A stretch of DNA of 64,000 bases from contig JACFMR010000001.1 in the NCBI GenBank assembly GCA_019455245.1, positions 124,001 through 188,000 of the forward strand, written 5' to 3'. The notes below the pieces were generated by a model. The model was not told where the DNA came from and did not search any database. It was given only the letters and a program-made list of their open reading frames with translations. A program made the position numbers and the translations under genes. The stretch is from Opitutaceae bacterium (GTDB taxonomy: Bacteria > Verrucomicrobiota > Verrucomicrobiia > Opitutales > Opitutaceae). This document shows, in pieces, positions 33,745-42,614 of the stretch; positions within the stretch are counted from its first letter, which is position 1; every line of letters starts with the position of its first letter.

Positions 33745-36700
33745 ATGTCTTCACCGTCCGCTTCTGCGTGCGCCAGTGTTACATCCAACCCCACCGTCAT
33801 GCCTGCCGATGAGGTGCCCTACGCCGCCGCGGCTGAACCTTGGGACGAGTCCCTGGGCAATCACCGCGCGCTGATCCGCGTCAGCCATCCGGCCGCTGCG
33901 GTCTGGGTGCGCATCCCGTGGCGCCGGCGCGACCGGCAGCCCGAAAAAAAAGCCGTGATCGTCATCGATGCCGCCACCAACCGGCGCGTGGACGACGTGC
34001 TCGCGGTTACCATCAACCGCGAGTGCAGCGACATTCTGTTTCGTCCGGCGACCACACCCGGTGATTATTGGGTCCATTATTTGTCGTATCGCTACGAGGG
34101 TTGGAAAAACTCGCCGACCGCGGTTTACCTGCCGCCCGCACCGCCGGCCGATTCCGCCTGGGCGGAGGCCTGCGCGCCGCTGGCCGAAGGCATCCGCCGC
34201 GGCGAGACCGCCGGACTGGCCTCCGCGCAAGTCGTGCGGTTCGAGGCCATCAATGAATTTCACCGTTTCGATCCCATGGAGGTTATCGCGACGGCCGCGG
34301 AAATGCAGGCGTTGCTCACCGCGCACGCCGGCCGACCCTATCTCCTGTTTCCCGAGGACCGCACGCGGCCGATCCGCATGACCGACGAATTGCCGCGGCA
34401 TTGGGCGCGCTCCGGTCCCGCCGACAGGTTCAGCGGCGAAGCGGCGCGGGGCGAGTACTATGCCTTTCAGATCGGCGTCCATGCCGTCGCGCAGGACGTG
34501 GCGGACCTCGCGGTCGGGTTCACCGAACTTTGCACCGCCGCCGGTGACACGATTCCGGCGTCCGCCCTGCGTTGCACCAACCTCGGCGGCACCGACTGGC
34601 TCGGGCGGCCGCTGCACAAGCCGGTCGATGTCCGTCGCGGCACCGTGCAGGCCCTCTGGTTCGGTGTGCAGGTGCCGGTGGACGCCCGTCCCGGTACCTA
34701 CACCGGGACGTTGACCCTGCAGCCGGCCAATGCCCCGGTCACGACCGTTACGCTCAACCTCACGGTCACAGCGCAGGTGCTGGCCGACGCCGGTGACGGC
34801 GATCTCTGGCGGCACGCGCGCCTGCGCTGGCTCGACTCCACGATCGGGCTCGACGATGAGATTGTGGCACCGTTCACCCCGGTAACGCGCGACGGGCGCA
34901 GGCTCGGGGTGTTGGGGCGCGCGGTGCGGCTGACCGAATTCGGGTTGCCGGAGAGCATCACGAGCACCTTCAGCCGCAATGTTGACCGTACCGATGGTCC
35001 GGCGCGCGAACTGCTCGCTGCGCCGGTGCGATTCACGGTTCCGGGCTGCGAATGGCGCGGCGAGGTTGAAATCACGCAACCGGCACCCGGCGCCGTGGCG
35101 TGGAAGGCGCGGAGCCGCGTTGGCGATCTGGAACTCTCCTTCACCGCGCGGCTCGAGAGCGACGGTCACATGAACTACCGGCTGACCCTGCGCGCGCACG
35201 CCGCCACGGAGATCCCGGATGCCGCCCTCGAGCTGCCGCTGCGGCGCGCCGCCGTGCCCTACATGATGGGGCTGGGCCACAAGGGCGGCCGCCGGCAGCC
35301 GGAGTGGTCGTGGCAATGGGACGTCAACCGCGCCAACGGCCTCGTGTGGCTTGGCGACATCAACGCTGGCCTGCAGTTGCGGCTCAAACACGTCACCGAC
35401 ACGTGGGACCTCTACAACATGAAGGAGACCGGTCCGTATCGCGATTGGAGCAACGACGGCAGGGGCGGTTGCACCGTGCGGGAAGAAGGCGATGTGGTGA
35501 TGGTCCGCGCTTATACCGGATCACGGCGCCTCGCCGCCGGTGAAGAAATGCAGCTCAACTTCGGGCTGCTGATCACGCCGTTCCGCACCCTCGACAAAAA
35601 CCACTGGGACTGGCGCCATTCACACAGCGAACATTCGCACTTGTCCGTGCCCGAGGCGAAGGAAGCCGGCGCGTCGATCGTCACCATCCACCAGAGCGAC
35701 ATCATCAACCGGCACATCAACTACCCGTTTTTGTTTGCCGCCGAGATCGCCGCCTACACGCGCGAGGCGCATGCCGCCGGCCTGAAGGTGAAATTCTACT
35801 ACACCGTGCGCGAGCAGACCAACTACACCACAGAGTTCTGGGCCTTGCGCAGTCTGGGCGGCGAGGTGTTTCGCCAGGGCGAGGGCTTCCGGCTGGCCGA
35901 CCATTTCTCCGACATCAAGGGCGATACGCGCCCGCAGGTCGGCAGCGCGTGGCTGCGCGAGCACGTCGGCGACGGCTACGTGCCGGCCTGGCACGATCCG
36001 CTCGATCCCGGCCACTACGATGCGGCCATCGCCACGACGAGTCTCTCGCGCTGGCACAATTATTATCTCGAGGGCATCAACTGGATGATCCGCCACACCG
36101 ACACCGACGGCATCTACCTCGACGGCATCGGCTTCGACCGTGAGATCATGAAGCGGGTGCGAAAGGTGCTGCAGCGTGCCAAGCCGGACTCGCTGATCGA
36201 TTTCCACTCCGGCAACAACTTCCAACCGGCATACGGCCTCAACAGTCCGAACAACCAGTATCTCGAGCTCTACCCCTACATGGACAGCCTGTGGATGGGC
36301 GAGCTCTACGACTACTTCAACGAGACGCCGGATTACTACCTGGTGGAGATCACCGGCCTGCCGTTCGGCCTTTTCGGCGAAATGCTGCAAAGCGGCGGCC
36401 ATCCCTGGCGCGGCATGCTCTACGGCATGTCGAGCCGGCTCGGCTGGCGGCCCGAGTGCGATCCGCGCTCGATGTGGCGCTGCTGGGATGAGTTCGGCAT
36501 CAAGGAGGCCGACATGATCGGCTACTGGGATGAGACCAACCCCGTGCAGGCCGACCGGGAGAACATCCTCGTCACGATCTACAAAAAGCCCGGCAAAACC
36601 CTGATCGCGATTGGCAGCTGGTGCCAAGAGGACGTCGGACTCAAACTCCGGATCGACTGGCCGGCCCTCGGCCTCGATCCCGCGAAAGCCAGGTTCGTCG

Positions 36701-36801
36701 CTCCCGTGATCGAAGGTCTGCAGACCGCCGCCACCTGCGCCGCGGACGCCGCCCTCCCGGTGTCGGCCAACCAAGGCGGCCTGTGGATCGTCAGCGAATG
36801 A
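33745..36801 (+). CDS. Large GH123/DUF6067-like protein
   Basis: 1018 aa from the ATG at 33745; an alternative ATG at 33799 (MPADEVPY) would remove 18 low-complexity residues. The middle holds a beta-rich domain of the GH123 N-terminal kind (about 230-340, FQIGVHAVAQDVADLAVGF ... VPVDARPGTYTGTLTL). A TIM-barrel-like domain with HSEHSHLSVPEAKEAG, AHAAGLKVKFYYTVRE, DTDGIYLDGIGFDRE and LIDFHSGNNF follows. A C-terminal beta region (about 930-1018) closes it. This pattern suggests a glycoside hydrolase, but substrate and catalytic pair are not assigned. No signal peptide is seen, unusual for a polysaccharide enzyme. Confidence 0.7.
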   Translation: MSSPSASACASVTSNPTVMPADEVPYAAAAEPWDESLGNHRALIRVSHPAAAVWVRIPWRRRDRQPEKKAVIVIDAATNRRVDDVLAVTINRECSDILFRPATTPGDYWVHYLSYRYEGWKNSPTAVYLPPAPPADSAWAEACAPLAEGIRRGETAGLASAQVVRFEAINEFHRFDPMEVIATAAEMQALLTAHAGRPYLLFPEDRTRPIRMTDELPRHWARSGPADRFSGEAARGEYYAFQIGVHAVAQDVADLAVGFTELCTAAGDTIPASALRCTNLGGTDWLGRPLHKPVDVRRGTVQALWFGVQVPVDARPGTYTGTLTLQPANAPVTTVTLNLTVTAQVLADAGDGDLWRHARLRWLDSTIGLDDEIVAPFTPVTRDGRRLGVLGRAVRLTEFGLPESITSTFSRNVDRTDGPARELLAAPVRFTVPGCEWRGEVEITQPAPGAVAWKARSRVGDLELSFTARLESDGHMNYRLTLRAHAATEIPDAALELPLRRAAVPYMMGLGHKGGRRQPEWSWQWDVNRANGLVWLGDINAGLQLRLKHVTDTWDLYNMKETGPYRDWSNDGRGGCTVREEGDVVMVRAYTGSRRLAAGEEMQLNFGLLITPFRTLDKNHWDWRHSHSEHSHLSVPEAKEAGASIVTIHQSDIINRHINYPFLFAAEIAAYTREAHAAGLKVKFYYTVREQTNYTTEFWALRSLGGEVFRQGEGFRLADHFSDIKGDTRPQVGSAWLREHVGDGYVPAWHDPLDPGHYDAAIATTSLSRWHNYYLEGINWMIRHTDTDGIYLDGIGFDREIMKRVRKVLQRAKPDSLIDFHSGNNFQPAYGLNSPNNQYLELYPYMDSLWMGELYDYFNETPDYYLVEITGLPFGLFGEMLQSGGHPWRGMLYGMSSRLGWRPECDPRSMWRCWDEFGIKEADMIGYWDETNPVQADRENILVTIYKKPGKTLIAIGSWCQEDVGLKLRIDWPALGLDPAKARFVAPVIEGLQTAATCAADAALPVSANQGGLWIVSE

Positions 36802-36822
36802 GCCCGAGGTCGCTGTTTGGAA

Positions 36823-36852
36823 TGTAGGGCGGGTTTCCGCACCCCGCCTCAA
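36823..36852. repeat. GTAG-headed short hairpin
   Basis: After TGTA, GGCGGG pairs with CCCGCC across a short loop (TGTAGGGCGGGTTTCC then GCACCCCGCC). It is in the 97-nt gap between the GH123-like and TPR genes and resembles half of a GTAG/CTAC REP element. Confidence 0.35.
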
Positions 36853-36898
36853 TTCTTCCGATTGCACCACCGCCCGTGACCTCGTTCAATCCCCCGCC

Positions 36899-38788
36899 AT
36901 GAGTCTGTTGCAACGGCCCTGGGCGGGTGCGGTCCTGATCGTGGCCGCCGTTTTTCTGGCTTGGAGCAACAGTTTCACCGCGCCGTTTCATCTCGATGAC
37001 CACGGCTCGATCATCACCAACGAAAGCATCCGGCGGCTGTGGCCACCCGATTGGCTCAGTCCTCCGGCCACCGGCGGCGAGACGGTGAGCGGCCGGCCGG
37101 TGCTGAATTTCACCTTTGCGCTCAACCATGCAATCGGCGGGCGCGATGTGATTGGTTACCACGTGGCGAACCTGCTCATCCACGCGGCGGCGGCGCTCGT
37201 CCTGTGGAGGATTTTGCGCCGCACGCCTGCCGTGGGCGGACCCGGGGTGGCGCTGGTCGCGGCCTTGCTGTGGGCGTTACATCCGCTGCAAACCGGCGCG
37301 GTCACCTACGTGGTGCAGCGCGCCGAATCGTTGGCCGGACTGTGGCTGCTGCTGACGCTCTACGCGTATGTGCGCGGGGCGTCGGGCGGTGGCCGCCGTT
37401 GGTTTGTGCTGGCGGTGGTGAGCGCGCTGCTCGGCATTGGCACGAAGGAGACGGCGGTCGTCGCGCCGCTGCTCGTCCTGCTTTATGACCGCGCGTTTCT
37501 CGCGGGCAGTTTTCGGGCGGCGTGGCGGGCACGAGGAACCGTGCATGCCGCGCTGTTCGCCACCTGGCTGCCGCTGGCGGTGCTGGTGTGGTCCAATCAC
37601 GGCCGCGGCGGATCGGCCGGCACCGGCGTGATTGGCGTCGGTGATTATTTTTTCACGCAATGCGAGGCTATCGTGCATTACCTGCGGCTGGTGGTCTGGC
37701 CGGTGGGTCAGGTGTTTGATCACGGCATGGTGGTGGCCGGTGGTTTTGGCGAGGTGGTGCCGCAGATGGTGCTGCTGCTGGCGCTGGCCGCCGGTACGCT
37801 TTGGCTGCTCGGGCGCAATCATCCGGCCGGTTTCGCGGGCGCGTGCTTCTTTCTGCTGCTCGCGCCGAGTTCGAGTTTCGTGCCGGTGGCCACGCAAACC
37901 ATCGCCGAGCACCGGATGTATCTCGCGCTGGCGGTGCCCGTCGCGCTGGGCGTGGCGGCGGTCACCGCCGGATTGTGCCGCATGTCTGCGGCAAGCCGGT
38001 TGGCCGGTGTGCTAGCCGCCGTCGCGATCGTGACGCTCGGTGGACTGACGTTGGCGCGCAACCAAGTGTATGCCTCGGAACTGACCCTGTGGAGCGACAC
38101 GGTGGCCAAGCGGCCGGGCAATCCGCGCGCGCAATACAATCTGGGCCTGGCGCGGGCCCAGGCCGACCGCCCGGCGGACGCCGAGGCGGCCTTCAGGCGC
38201 ACGTTGGCACTGAATCCACAGCACGCCTACGCGCATTTCGAGCTGGGCAAGGCGGCGCTGCTGGCCGGTCGCTGGCCGGTGGCGGCGGAGAGTTTTGCGG
38301 CGGCGCTCGCAGCGGATCCGCCGTTCGTCGATGCCCGCGTTAATCTGGCCCGGGCGTTGGTCCGTCTGCAGCGACCCGATCAGGCCATTGGGCATTACCG
38401 GCAGGCGCTGGCCGACGAACTTGGAGCGGTGGACATCCGGTTGGAGCTGGCCGAGCTGTTGGTCGCGCAAGGGCAGGAGCGGGAAGGTGAAACCCTGTTG
38501 CGGGCGGCGTTGCAGCGTGATGCCGGCTCCGTGAGCGGTTGGTTCGCGTTGGCCAACCTGCTGGCCGGGCAGCAGCGCTTTCCCGCCGCGATCGAGGCGT
38601 ATGGCGCCGTGCTCGTCCGCGAGCCCGGCCATCACGACGCGCGCGCCAACCTGGCGAACTGCCTGCTTTTCACCGGCCGCATCGACGAAGCGATCGCCCA
38701 CTACGAGACGGTCCTGCGCGCGCGGCCGAACGACAGCGCCGTACGGGAAAACCTGAACGTCGCCCGCGAACTGCAACGCAGGCGGTGA
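36899..38788 (+). CDS. TMTC-like membrane protein with C-terminal TPR repeats
   Basis: 629 aa. About ten membrane segments occupy residues 10-395, and the first loop has FHLDDHGSI, an acidic motif typical of GT-C-fold glycosyltransferases. Further GT-C/TMTC-type strings are GRPVLNFTFALNHAIGG, GYHVANLLIHAAAALVLW, HPLQTGAVTYVVQRAESLA and GTKETAVVAPLL. The C-terminal ~220 residues are five or six TPR units (NPRAQYNLGLARAQADRPADAEAAF and so on). Animal TMTC proteins are O-mannosyltransferases; a similar activity here is inference only. Confidence 0.8.
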   Translation: MSLLQRPWAGAVLIVAAVFLAWSNSFTAPFHLDDHGSIITNESIRRLWPPDWLSPPATGGETVSGRPVLNFTFALNHAIGGRDVIGYHVANLLIHAAAALVLWRILRRTPAVGGPGVALVAALLWALHPLQTGAVTYVVQRAESLAGLWLLLTLYAYVRGASGGGRRWFVLAVVSALLGIGTKETAVVAPLLVLLYDRAFLAGSFRAAWRARGTVHAALFATWLPLAVLVWSNHGRGGSAGTGVIGVGDYFFTQCEAIVHYLRLVVWPVGQVFDHGMVVAGGFGEVVPQMVLLLALAAGTLWLLGRNHPAGFAGACFFLLLAPSSSFVPVATQTIAEHRMYLALAVPVALGVAAVTAGLCRMSAASRLAGVLAAVAIVTLGGLTLARNQVYASELTLWSDTVAKRPGNPRAQYNLGLARAQADRPADAEAAFRRTLALNPQHAYAHFELGKAALLAGRWPVAAESFAAALAADPPFVDARVNLARALVRLQRPDQAIGHYRQALADELGAVDIRLELAELLVAQGQEREGETLLRAALQRDAGSVSGWFALANLLAGQQRFPAAIEAYGAVLVREPGHHDARANLANCLLFTGRIDEAIAHYETVLRARPNDSAVRENLNVARELQRRR

Positions 38789-38810
38789 GAGCATCTTGCG
38801 CCTTGGGCAC

Positions 38811-38839
38811 AAAAAAGCCGCGACCGAAGTCGCGGCTTT
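38811..38839 (-). terminator. Rho-independent terminator of pnp
   Basis: Read on the minus strand: AAAGCCGCGAC, a TTCG loop, GTCGCGGC, then TTTTTT. The stem is perfect GC-rich with a stable UUCG tetraloop and a clean U-tract, 26 nt after the pnp stop. On the plus strand the following T-run is short, so it is mainly a minus-strand signal for the convergent pnp and TPR genes. Confidence 0.9.
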
Positions 38840-38864
38840 GAAAGGAGGGCGTCGGTCTGACCGG

Positions 38865-41057
38865 TTATTCGGCCTTGGGCTCCTCGGCGGCCGGGGCGGG
38901 CTCGGCGGCGGGGGCCTTGTTGGCCTCCAGCTCGGCCATGGCGGCCTTGCGGCTGAGGCGGACCTTGCCGGTGCGCTCGTCGATGCCGATGCACTTCACG
39001 GTGATGGATTCGCCTTCCTTGACGACATCCTCGGTGCGGCGCACGCGGAAGTCGGCGAGTTCGGAGATGTGCACGAGGCCTTCCTTGCCGGGCAGGCACT
39101 CGACGAAGCAGCCGAACTCCTTGATGCCGGTGACGCGGCCGGTGTAGATCTTGCCCATCTCGATCTGGGAACCGCCGCCGCAGAGGGCGTCGATTTCCTG
39201 CACGGCGCGGTTCATGGCGTCGGCATTGTTCGAGTAGATGAAGACCTTGCCGGAATCGTCGTCGGCGATGTCGATCTGCGCGCCGGTGGTCTCGACGATG
39301 CGGCGGATGGTCTTGCCGCCGGGGCCGATGAGCAGGCCGATCTTCTCGGGGTTGATCTGGATGGTCTGAATGCGCGGCGCGTAGGTCGAGAGGTCGGCGC
39401 GGGGCGCGGGCAGCGCGGCGAGCATGGTCTTGAGGATCTCGATGCGGGCGTCGCGGGCCTGGAAAACGGCGGTCTTGGCAATCTCGAAGGGCAGGCCGCC
39501 GATCTTGAGATCGAGCTGGAAGCCGGTGATGCCCTTGGTGGTGCCGGCGAGCTTGAAGTCCATGTCGCCGAAGTGGTCTTCCTCACCGAGAATGTCGGTG
39601 ATGGTGACCCACTTGTCGATGGAGCCGTCGGCCTTGTTGCTGGTCATGAGACCGCAGCTGATGCCGGCGACGGGGGCGATGATGGGCACGCCGGCGTCCA
39701 TGAGCGAGAGACAGCCGCCGCAGATCGAGGCCATCGAGGTCGAGCCGTTGGAGGCCATGATCTCGGAGACGACGCGGATGGAATAGGGGAACACGTCCTC
39801 GGGCGGCAGCACGGGCACGAGCGAGCGCTCGGCGAGGGCGCCGTGGCCGATCTCGCGACGGCCCGGGCCGGTGAAGCGGCCGGTTTCGCCGACGGAGAAG
39901 GGCGGGAAGTTGTAGTGGAGGATGAAGCTCTTGGAGGTGGCGCCGCCGGTGAGGCCGTCCATGCTCTGGGCTTCCTTGGTGGGCCCGAGGGTGGTGATGG
40001 CGATGTTCTGCGTGTCGCCACGCTGGAACATGGCGGAGCCGTGCACGCGGGGCAGCACGCCGACCTGGGCCTCGAGCGGACGGAGCGACTTGGCGTCGCG
40101 CTTGTCGGCGCGGACACCGCGCTCGAGCACGGTCTGGCGGTAGGCCTTGTACTGGAGGTCCTCGAAGACGATGTTGAGGTCGGCCTCGGTGAACTTGTCC
40201 TCGCCGAGTTCGGCGACGAGGGCGGCCTTGGCCTCCTCCTTCAGCGCCTTGATGTTGGCGGAGCGGACGGCCTTCTCGAAGCCGAAGATGGCGGCGGAGA
40301 CGCGTTCCTGGGTGGCGACGCGCTCGATGATGGCGCGGGCCTCGGGCGTGGCCTTGACGAGCGGGAATTCGGCCTTGGGCTTGCCGCAGAGGGTGACGAG
40401 TTCCTTGATGGCGGCGATGATGGGCTGGATGGCCTGCTGACCGAAGGCGAGGGCCTCGATGAAGCGCTCCTCGGAAATCTGGTCGGCGGAGCCCTCGATC
40501 ATGAGCATGTTCTGCTCGGTGCCGACGTAGATGAGGTCGAGCGTGCTGGAATACATCTGCTCGATGTTGGGGTTGGCGACGAACTGGCCGTCGATCTCAC
40601 CGACGCGCACGCCGGCGATGGGGCCGCCCCACGGAATGTCGGAAATGGCGAGGGCGGCGGACGCGCCGTTGATCATGGCGATGTCGGCGTCGTTGATCTG
40701 GTCGGCCGACAGGAGCTGGCCGATGATCTGCACCTCATTGAGGAAGCCCTCGGGGAAGAGCGGGCGGCAGGGCCGGTCGCAGAGGCGGGAGGTGAGGATT
40801 TCCTTTTCGGAAGGCCGGCCCTCGCGCTTGAAGTAACCGCCGGGGAAACGGCCGGCGGCGGCGTACTTCTCGCGGTAATCGACGGTGAGGGGGAAGAAAT
40901 CCTGCCCGGGGCGCATGGTCTGCGCGGCGCAGGCGGTGACGAACAGGTTGGTCTCGCCGACGCTGACATTGACGGCGCCGTTGGCGAGTTGGGCGATGGA
41001 GCCCGTGGAAAAGGTCATCCCGAGACCGGGGACCGTGACGTTGTATTTTTGCTTCAT
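38865..41057 (-). CDS. pnp: Polynucleotide phosphorylase
   Basis: 730 aa, normal length. Two RNase PH domains (first begins [19 protein letters not shown]; second carries [26 protein letters not shown] and [16 protein letters not shown]), a KH domain ([15 protein letters not shown]), and an S1 domain ([19 protein letters not shown]). An acidic Ala/Pro/Glu tail of ~20 residues ends the protein. PNPase degrades RNA 3'-5' phosphorolytically and forms the core of the degradosome. The ATG at 41057 ([11 protein letters not shown]) is chosen; the open frame to 41165 has no similarity. It follows rpsO after 283 nt, the classical rpsO-pnp order. Confidence 0.97.
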   Translation of the reverse strand: MKQKYNVTVPGLGMTFSTGSIAQLANGAVNVSVGETNLFVTACAAQTMRPGQDFFPLTVDYREKYAAAGRFPGGYFKREGRPSEKEILTSRLCDRPCRPLFPEGFLNEVQIIGQLLSADQINDADIAMINGASAALAISDIPWGGPIAGVRVGEIDGQFVANPNIEQMYSSTLDLIYVGTEQNMLMIEGSADQISEERFIEALAFGQQAIQPIIAAIKELVTLCGKPKAEFPLVKATPEARAIIERVATQERVSAAIFGFEKAVRSANIKALKEEAKAALVAELGEDKFTEADLNIVFEDLQYKAYRQTVLERGVRADKRDAKSLRPLEAQVGVLPRVHGSAMFQRGDTQNIAITTLGPTKEAQSMDGLTGGATSKSFILHYNFPPFSVGETGRFTGPGRREIGHGALAERSLVPVLPPEDVFPYSIRVVSEIMASNGSTSMASICGGCLSLMDAGVPIIAPVAGISCGLMTSNKADGSIDKWVTITDILGEEDHFGDMDFKLAGTTKGITGFQLDLKIGGLPFEIAKTAVFQARDARIEILKTMLAALPAPRADLSTYAPRIQTIQINPEKIGLLIGPGGKTIRRIVETTGAQIDIADDDSGKVFIYSNNADAMNRAVQEIDALCGGGSQIEMGKIYTGRVTGIKEFGCFVECLPGKEGLVHISELADFRVRRTEDVVKEGESITVKCIGIDERTGKVRLSRKAAMAELEANKAPAAEPAPAAEEPKAE

Positions 41058-41221
41058 TACTATCTTCTTTGCGGATGGTGTCGTCGGGCGGACGGGCGGA
41101 TCAGCGACACGGGACTGAAGGCCCGGGGCTTCCGGAAATGGAAGCGGCGGCGGCGCAGGGCGCATGCCGCGGGGGGAGGTTATACGAACCTGCCTGGTCT
41201 CTCCGTCTCAAGGGCCGAGAG

Positions 41222-41266
41222 ATTTCCGTTTGGCGCCGGCCGCGGGCGGGGGCGGCAAACGGAAAT
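41222..41266 (-). promoter_or_regulatory. Long stem-loop in the pnp leader
   Basis: ATTTCCGTTTG (41222-41232) and CAAACGGAAAT (41256-41266) form a perfect 11-bp stem. One mismatch and four more pairs extend it inward. It lies about 165 nt upstream of the pnp ATG and downstream of rpsO. In E. coli a leader hairpin at this place is cut by RNase III and drives PNPase autoregulation; the same role here is inferred. Confidence 0.5.
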
Positions 41267-41298
41267 GTCCCGGTCTGATGGCGGTGCCGGTAAAGGCA

Positions 41299-41327
41299 AC
41301 GGGCGACCCGCGGATCGGGTCGCCCGT
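41299..41327 (-). terminator. Hairpin between rpsO and pnp (attenuator-like)
   Basis: ACGGGCGACCC (41299-41309) and GGGTCGCCCGT (41317-41327) form a perfect 11-bp stem with a 7-nt loop, 14 nt after the rpsO stop. The following minus-strand sequence is TGCCTTTACC, a poor U-tract, so partial termination or 3'-end protection of rpsO mRNA is more likely than full termination. Confidence 0.6.
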
Positions 41328-41340
41328 GTGACAAAGCCGG

Positions 41341-41604
41341 TTATTTGCGAAGGTTCAGCTTCTGCAGCAGCTCGGTATACTTGGCCAGATCGTGGCGCTT
41401 GGTATAGTCGAGGAGCTTGCGACGGCGGGCGGCCATCTGCAGAAGACCGCGGCGCGAGTGGAAGTCCTTGCGATGCGTGCGCAGGTGCTCGGTCAGATGA
41501 TTGATCCGGGCGGTGAGCAGCGCGATCTGGACTTCGGACGAGCCGGTATCCTTCTCGTGGGTTTTGAATTCAGCGATGATTTCGGGTTTTGATACGGTGG
41601 ACAT
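41341..41604 (-). CDS. rpsO: 30S ribosomal protein S15
   Basis: 87 aa, near the usual 89. It starts [31 protein letters not shown], followed by the RNA-binding motifs [24 protein letters not shown] and [13 protein letters not shown]. It binds 16S rRNA early in small-subunit assembly. The 238 nt from its start to the repeat at 41843 contain no gene. They include the hairpin CCGCGA-N6-TCGCGG (41666-41683), a possible part of an S15 autoregulatory leader. They also contain the displaced final codons and stop of the dciA gene (minus strand, near 41834-41842). Confidence 0.97.
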   Translation of the reverse strand: MSTVSKPEIIAEFKTHEKDTGSSEVQIALLTARINHLTEHLRTHRKDFHSRRGLLQMAARRRKLLDYTKRHDLAKYTELLQKLNLRK

Positions 41605-41842
41605 GGTTTGTGGGATGGTTTCACGACTGTAGGGAACCCTCGCGGGCTCCGTGACTTCCGCCCCGCCGCGACCGAAATCGCGGTGAAGCCGACGTCACCG
41701 TTCCAATCCGACGGGATGCCGGACCAGCCATGGTGGGAATCCGCAACCGACGGATTTCCACTAACGCAAGGGGCGAGAATCCAAAACGGCCGCAGGGGGC
41801 GCAAGCGAAATCTTGGGGTGGGCACGGGGCTCAGCCGGCGCG

Positions 41843-41904
41843 GACCATGACCTGCCGAACCTCTTTGCAACCGGGCAGTTGGCGAACCTTGGCGAGGAGG
41901 GCGG
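41843..41904 (-). repeat. 62-bp direct repeat, left copy (displaced dciA 3' end)
   Basis: Identical at all 62 positions to 42627-42688. On the minus strand it encodes dciA residues 105-124 and continues to Arg-Ala-Gly-stop at 41834-41842. It is no longer attached to a gene start; the vapC stop lies two bases beyond its right edge. Confidence 0.95.
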
Positions 41905-41906
41905 AG

Positions 41907-42308
41907 TCACTCCTCCCAATTCTCAACCGTGAGTCCTGGCACACGGGCAAACTCCCGCACGTTGCGGGTGATCACGATCGCGTCCAGCCGCCGGGCTTGG
42001 GCGGCGATCAGGGTGTCGAACGGACCGATGCCTTGGCCGCGAGCTTCGAGATCGCGCCGGATCTCGGCGTAGTGCCGGGCATCCTCCCGGGTGAAGGGTT
42101 CGATGGGGAGCAATTTTTCAAGCGCCTGGAATTTGCGCCGCACCGCGGGCGTGCCGCCCTTCAGAACGCCAAACTCGCGTTCGGCCAGGACGATGACGGA
42201 CAGGCGCAATTCCTCCCGGGAAAAGGACTCCTGCATCCGCCTGACCAAGTTTGGGTTGGTCCCCCGCATGTAGGCGGAGACGGCGTTGGTGTCCGGCAGG
42301 TAGAGCAT
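41907..42308 (-). CDS. vapC: VapC-type PIN-domain ribonuclease toxin
   Basis: 133 aa. PIN-domain acidic residues are visible: D6 in LPDTNAVSAYM, E43 in LAEREFGVL, D98 in GIGPFDTLIAAQA, and the ITRNVREFARVPGL segment where the fourth acidic/Asn site lies. VapC toxins are Mg2+-dependent endoribonucleases, many cutting initiator tRNA or rRNA. It begins 5 nt after the vapB stop, as typical for an antitoxin-first operon. The stop codon lies directly against the 62-bp repeat. Confidence 0.92.
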   Translation of the reverse strand: MLYLPDTNAVSAYMRGTNPNLVRRMQESFSREELRLSVIVLAEREFGVLKGGTPAVRRKFQALEKLLPIEPFTREDARHYAEIRRDLEARGQGIGPFDTLIAAQARRLDAIVITRNVREFARVPGLTVENWEE

Positions 42309-42313
42309 GTCAA

Positions 42314-42556
42314 TCAGTCGCGGGGGATGTCGCCCGAGAGGTGGGCAGGTACGTCCTGCAGGTTCGGGCAGGAACCGGCCAAAGCCGCGAATTGACGTCG
42401 GCGCTCCTCGAAATCGGCGCGCACGGGTTCGAGCAGAATGCCGCGGGGGGTGCGGGTGACCTTGACCTCGGAGCCAGGCAGGCGAAAGGCCTTGGGCAGG
42501 CGCACGGCTTGGGAGCCCCCGTGACGGAACAATTTTGCGGTGCTGGAGGGCGGCAT
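42314..42556 (-). CDS. vapB: VapB-type AbrB-like antitoxin
   Basis: 80 aa from the ATG at 42556; an in-frame ATG at 42568 lies within the probable -10 region and is less likely. The N-terminal swapped-hairpin DNA-binding domain reads AKLFRHGGSQAVRLPKAFRLPGSEVKVTRT, typical of AbrB/MazE-fold VapB antitoxins. The C-terminal ~35 residues (FEERRRQFAALAG...) would bind and block VapC. The complex should repress its own promoter at the palindrome 42556-42575. Confidence 0.9.
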   Translation of the reverse strand: MPPSSTAKLFRHGGSQAVRLPKAFRLPGSEVKVTRTPRGILLEPVRADFEERRRQFAALAGSCPNLQDVPAHLSGDIPRD

Positions 42557-42591
42557 GTAGCTACACATAGCTACAAGCGGTCCGCGGTCAA
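42556..42591 (-). promoter_or_regulatory. vapBC promoter and operator palindrome
   Basis: TGTAGCTA (42556-42563) and TAGCTACA (42568-42575) form a perfect 8-bp inverted repeat with a 4-nt spacer. On the minus strand TTGACC (42591-42586), a 16-nt spacer and TATGTG (42569-42564) resemble a promoter whose -10 lies inside the palindrome. Transcription would start close to the vapB ATG at 42556, giving a nearly leaderless mRNA. VapBC complexes usually bind such palindromes. Confidence 0.6.
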
Positions 42592-42614
42592 GGATGCAGC
42601 CCGGCGGACGCGGA

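Noticed and set aside
38796..41504. Long plus-strand open frame opposite pnp and rpsO
   Set aside because: Gly/Ala/Glu/Asp-rich translation typical of the complement of GC-rich genes; pnp and rpsO are unambiguous.
42566..42568. ATG at 42568 as vapB start
   Set aside because: It lies inside the probable -10 element and palindrome; the ATG at 42556 gives the usual AbrB-like N-terminus.
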